Notes under the pieces: model-generated
Seen by the model: only the letters and a program-made list of their open reading frames with translations
Databases searched by the model: none
What the model was told of the DNA's origin: nothing
NCBI GenBank assembly: GCA_014379885.1
Contig: JACMKW010000070.1
Span: forward strand, 1 to 7,718
DNA: 7,718 nucleotides
Reading direction: 5' to 3'
Origin: Rhizobacter sp.
GTDB taxonomy: Bacteria; Pseudomonadota; Gammaproteobacteria; Burkholderiales; Burkholderiaceae
Part shown: positions 5,561-7,718 of the stretch, one piece after another
Numbering within the stretch: position 1 is the stretch's first letter
Layout of the letters: the number at the start of each line of letters is the position of its first letter
Position numbers and translations under genes: made by a program

Positions 5561-6898
5561 CTATTTGACGACGCGTTCTTCCTTCAGGCGCACCACTTCG
5601 TCGGCGCCATACCCGAACTGCTGCAGCACAGCATCGGTGTGCTCACCCAACGAGGGAGCCCCCTTGCCCGGCAGCACCGGTGTTTTCAGAAACCGGATCG
5701 GGTGCCCCGTGGCCTTGTAGCTGCCGATGTCGCGGTTGTGCAACTCCCACACCAGGCCGAGCGCCTGGGCCTGCGGGTCGGTGTAGAGATTGGCGCGGTA
5801 GTTGACCGGGCCACAGGGCACGCCAGCGGCTTCGAGCACCTGCATCCAGTGATCGTTGCCATGTTCCTTCAAGCGGTTTTCGATCGTCTTCATCATCAGC
5901 TTTTGCTTGAAGTACACCTCGTCGGGCACATCACCGGTGTCGATGTGGGTGTTCTCGTCGACCACGTTGATGGCTTCGCAGAACTTGTCGCGCAGCTTGC
6001 GGTTGAGCGCCGCAATGCTGATGTAGCCGTCACCCGTGGGGTACACGCGGTAGTAGGGGTAGACCTGCCGGTCGGTCGGGCGGTGCAGGCAGTCGGGTAC
6101 CTCGATCGGGCGCAGCGTGTCGGGCAGGTCTTTGCGCAGCCGCATCTCGGCGAACTGGTCAATGATCTGCGTGTGCTTCTTGCCTTCGCCGTGGGCAGTC
6201 TTCAAGATCTGCTTTTCTTCGGCATGCTGTTGCGCGTCGAGCGAGTCGATGTGCAGCATGCCCATGGCCTGCAGCGCCATGCCGGTGCTGAAGAGCGAGG
6301 TCTCGATCTTCTGGCCTTCGCCCGAGGCATTGCGGTGGTACAGCGCGCTCACGATGCCCAGCGCATTGAGCATGCCGGTGCCAATGTCGATGTACGCAAT
6401 GCCGCCCGGCCCGCGCGGCGCACCGTCTTCGTCGGCGTAGTTCGACATCACGCCCGACGCCGCGTGGGCAATGATGTCGAAGCCCTTGCGTTTGCGGTAT
6501 GGCCCCACCTCGCCGAAGGCGGTGCTGGAGAGAAACACGATGCGCTTGTTGATGCGAGAAAGCGTTTCATAGTCGATGCCGAGTTTTTCGGCCGCACCGG
6601 GCACGAAGTTCTGCACCACCACGTCGGCTTCTTTCACCAGCTTGTAGATGATTTCGCGGCCGGCCGGTTGCTGCAGGTCGACGCTGACACTCTCTTTGCC
6701 GCGGTTCATCGCGAGCGACATGCGCGTGTTGCCGCGGTAGCGTTTGGTGGCGCCGCCCATGCGCCGCTCCTCGGCGCCATCGGGTGGTTCGATCTTGATC
6801 ACGCGCGCCCCCAGGTCGGCCAGCAAAAAGCCGCAGTAGGGGCCGGCGATGTACTCAGAAAAGTCGAGCACGGTCACGCCAGCGAGCAATGAATTCAT
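5561..6898 (-). CDS. CaiB/BaiF family III CoA-transferase
   Basis: The family moves CoA between carboxylic acids through an enzyme-bound Asp anhydride, as in formyl-CoA:oxalate transferase and CaiB. The 445-residue cytoplasmic protein starts with the family's V-L-D-F-S-x-Y-I-A-G-P-Y block (10-21), followed by LGARVIKIEPPDG. It has SLAMNRGKESVSVDL (61-75), VQNFVPGAAEKLGIDY (95-110) and the predicted catalytic Asp171 in YIDIGTGM. It ends with SLGEHTDAVLQQFGYGADEV. It is somewhat longer than most members. Residues about 221-280 replace the usual short GNxHP linker with a charged insertion before YYRVYPTGDG. ATG at 6898 has GAGGAG five bases upstream, so the start is secure. The small-protein gene ends 38 bases upstream and the two are probably co-transcribed. 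The substrate cannot be read from sequence; alpha-methylacyl-CoA racemase chemistry is possible within the fold. Confidence 0.93.
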   Translation of the reverse strand: MNSLLAGVTVLDFSEYIAGPYCGFLLADLGARVIKIEPPDGAEERRMGGATKRYRGNTRMSLAMNRGKESVSVDLQQPAGREIIYKLVKEADVVVQNFVPGAAEKLGIDYETLSRINKRIVFLSSTAFGEVGPYRKRKGFDIIAHAASGVMSNYADEDGAPRGPGGIAYIDIGTGMLNALGIVSALYHRNASGEGQKIETSLFSTGMALQAMGMLHIDSLDAQQHAEEKQILKTAHGEGKKHTQIIDQFAEMRLRKDLPDTLRPIEVPDCLHRPTDRQVYPYYRVYPTGDGYISIAALNRKLRDKFCEAINVVDENTHIDTGDVPDEVYFKQKLMMKTIENRLKEHGNDHWMQVLEAAGVPCGPVNYRANLYTDPQAQALGLVWELHNRDIGSYKATGHPIRFLKTPVLPGKGAPSLGEHTDAVLQQFGYGADEVVRLKEERVVK

Positions 6899-6903
6899 GG
6901 GGT

Positions 6904-6909
6904 CTCCTC
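6904..6909 (-). promoter_or_regulatory. Strong ribosome binding site GAGGAG of the CoA-transferase
   Basis: GAGGAG on the - strand is 5 bases from the ATG at 6898 and fixes that start. It is the strongest SD in the window. Confidence 0.8.
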
Positions 6910-6936
6910 GATTTTGTTGTTGTCTGTGCGCGCGTT

Positions 6937-7161
6937 TCAGCGCTGGCTGCGCGCCTTGCGGCCGTCGATCTCGGCCAGCTGCTGCTTGAGCAGCAGCATC
7001 AGCACACGCGCCGTCTCTTCGCTGAAGCTCAGCGTGGTGCTGGGGTTGTCGTCACCGCGCGCGTTGGTGGGCAGCACCAACGCATCGATGCGGGCTTCGA
7101 CGAGCCCGTTGCGATTGCCCATGGCCTTGACTTTTTGCAGCTCGATCTGGAAGGTCTTCAC
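6937..7161 (-). CDS. Small conserved-looking protein, GTG start, function unknown
   Basis: This 74-residue protein begins MKTFQIELQKVKAMG, continues through a beta-rich-looking middle (LVEARIDALVLPTNARGDD) and ends with a helix, ETARVLMLLLKQQLAEIDGRK. It has no signal peptide, membrane segment or Cys. GTG at 7161 is preferred, with AGGTG five bases upstream; the internal ATG at 7122 would remove the first 13 residues, which look like part of the fold. I know of no function. It lies between a transporter gene (47 bases upstream) and the CoA-transferase (38 bases downstream) on the same strand, so it is probably in the same transcript. The TLSFSEETARVLMLLLKQQLAE segment might form a dimerising helix, but that is speculation. 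Confidence 0.78.
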   Translation of the reverse strand: MKTFQIELQKVKAMGNRNGLVEARIDALVLPTNARGDDNPSTTLSFSEETARVLMLLLKQQLAEIDGRKARSQR

Positions 7162-7208
7162 GGGGACACCTGGCTATGGAAAGCCCCCAGGGTACTGCAA
7201 TGCCCCGG

Positions 7209-7718
7209 CTATGTCTGACGCCGCGTTGACACCAGGAATAGAACGCTGCCTGCCAACAACCACCCGAACACCGGCGCCCAGGCGAGCGCGGCCTGCGCGT
7301 TTGAGTCCTTTTGCCACTCCAGCGCCAGCACCGCCATGCGCCCCAGCGCCGCCAGCGCGAGCACCGACGACAAAGCCCCGCCGAAGCGCCCTTCCCGCCC
7401 CGTGTGGCCCAGCGCCAGTGCGACCGAGAAGGCGCTCATCAGCAGGCAAGCCCAGGCGGCGCCCGCCACCACCTGGGCGGTGATCAGTTGAGGCAGGCTG
7501 GTGGCGTACTGCGCCAGCAACGAAGCCCCAGCCGCCGCCAGACCGGCTGCGGCCATAACACGCCAGCCGCCCAACCGGCGCGCGACCCAGGCCGCCGGCA
7601 GCATGGCCAGGTTGAAACCCACCCAGAACAGCGGAGCCAGCCATTGCATCTGCACCGCCGGTGCAAAGCGCAGGTAGAGCGGCGTGCTGTTGATGAAGGT
7701 GTGCAGCTGGAACGCCAC
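7209..7718 (-). CDS. Major facilitator-type transporter, C-terminal part (5' end outside window)
   Basis: The frame is open to the right edge; 169 codons are visible, ending in TAG. The GTG at the edge is simply the first visible codon (Val). The sequence has repeated hydrophobic helices, with a short loop ARRLGGWRV between two of them, typical of the cytoplasmic loops of major facilitator transporters. About five membrane segments can be drawn: near residues 23-45, 51-69, 77-99, 110-131 and 143-163. A short basic tail (STRRQT) follows. This fits the C-terminal half of a 12-helix inner-membrane carrier. The substrate is unknown; position just ahead of a CoA-transferase suggests an organic acid, by inference only. 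Another polytopic permease family is possible because the N-terminal half is missing. Confidence 0.75.
   Translation of the reverse strand: MAFQLHTFINSTPLYLRFAPAVQMQWLAPLFWVGFNLAMLPAAWVARRLGGWRVMAAAGLAAAGASLLAQYATSLPQLITAQVVAGAAWACLLMSAFSVALALGHTGREGRFGGALSSVLALAALGRMAVLALEWQKDSNAQAALAWAPVFGWLLAGSVLFLVSTRRQT

Noticed and set aside
4671..5720. A 349-codon open frame on the + strand antisense to the 4557-5474 gene
   Set aside because: It runs across the 3' end of the CoA-transferase and has shadow-like composition. The - strand frame has ordered ends and a sensible ATG.
5639..6892. A 417-codon open frame on the + strand antisense to the CoA-transferase
   Set aside because: Its product has no recognisable domain and it mirrors a clear family III CoA-transferase. 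In GC-rich DNA such long antisense open frames arise from codon bias.

Overview
The window is GC-rich bacterial chromosome, most likely from a betaproteobacterium of the Burkholderiales, probably near the Comamonadaceae. I infer this from the style of the GlnRS and RbgA proteins, several small lineage-type hypothetical proteins, and an intergenic hairpin of a kind I associate with that family. No species can be named. I see no tRNA, rRNA, CRISPR array, insertion sequence, integrase or prophage gene. It reads as an ordinary core-genome stretch, and I found no obvious new multi-gene system.

Layout: the 3' half of glnS enters from the left on the + strand (1-908). All other genes are on the - strand, so glnS and rbgA converge with only 15 bases between them. 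Reading the - strand from the right edge inward, the order is: the C-terminal part of an MFS-type transporter (7718-7209), a 74-residue conserved small protein starting with GTG (7161-6937), a CaiB/BaiF family III CoA-transferase (6898-5561), an uncharacterised protein with two conserved-looking ends and a Pro/Ala/acidic linker (5474-4557), a gap of 286 bases without a gene, a 73-residue small protein (4270-4049), an uncharacterised membrane protein (3938-3198), a DesA-like membrane fatty acid desaturase (3050-1929), and the ribosome-assembly GTPase rbgA (1847-924).

Functional grouping: glnS and rbgA serve translation and 50S subunit assembly. The transporter, small protein and CoA-transferase are closely spaced (47 and 38 bases) and could be one transcript handling uptake and CoA activation of an organic acid; this is inference from spacing. 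The desaturase would introduce double bonds into membrane acyl chains. It is separated from the gene upstream of it by a stem-loop and a terminator-like hairpin, so it is probably a separate transcription unit.

The points most worth a second look are an in-frame amber codon at position 6 of the membrane protein's best start (ATG at 3965), the hairpins between that gene and the desaturase, the C5/G5 repeat-like hairpin at 4511-4556, and an insertion of about 60 residues in the CoA-transferase.
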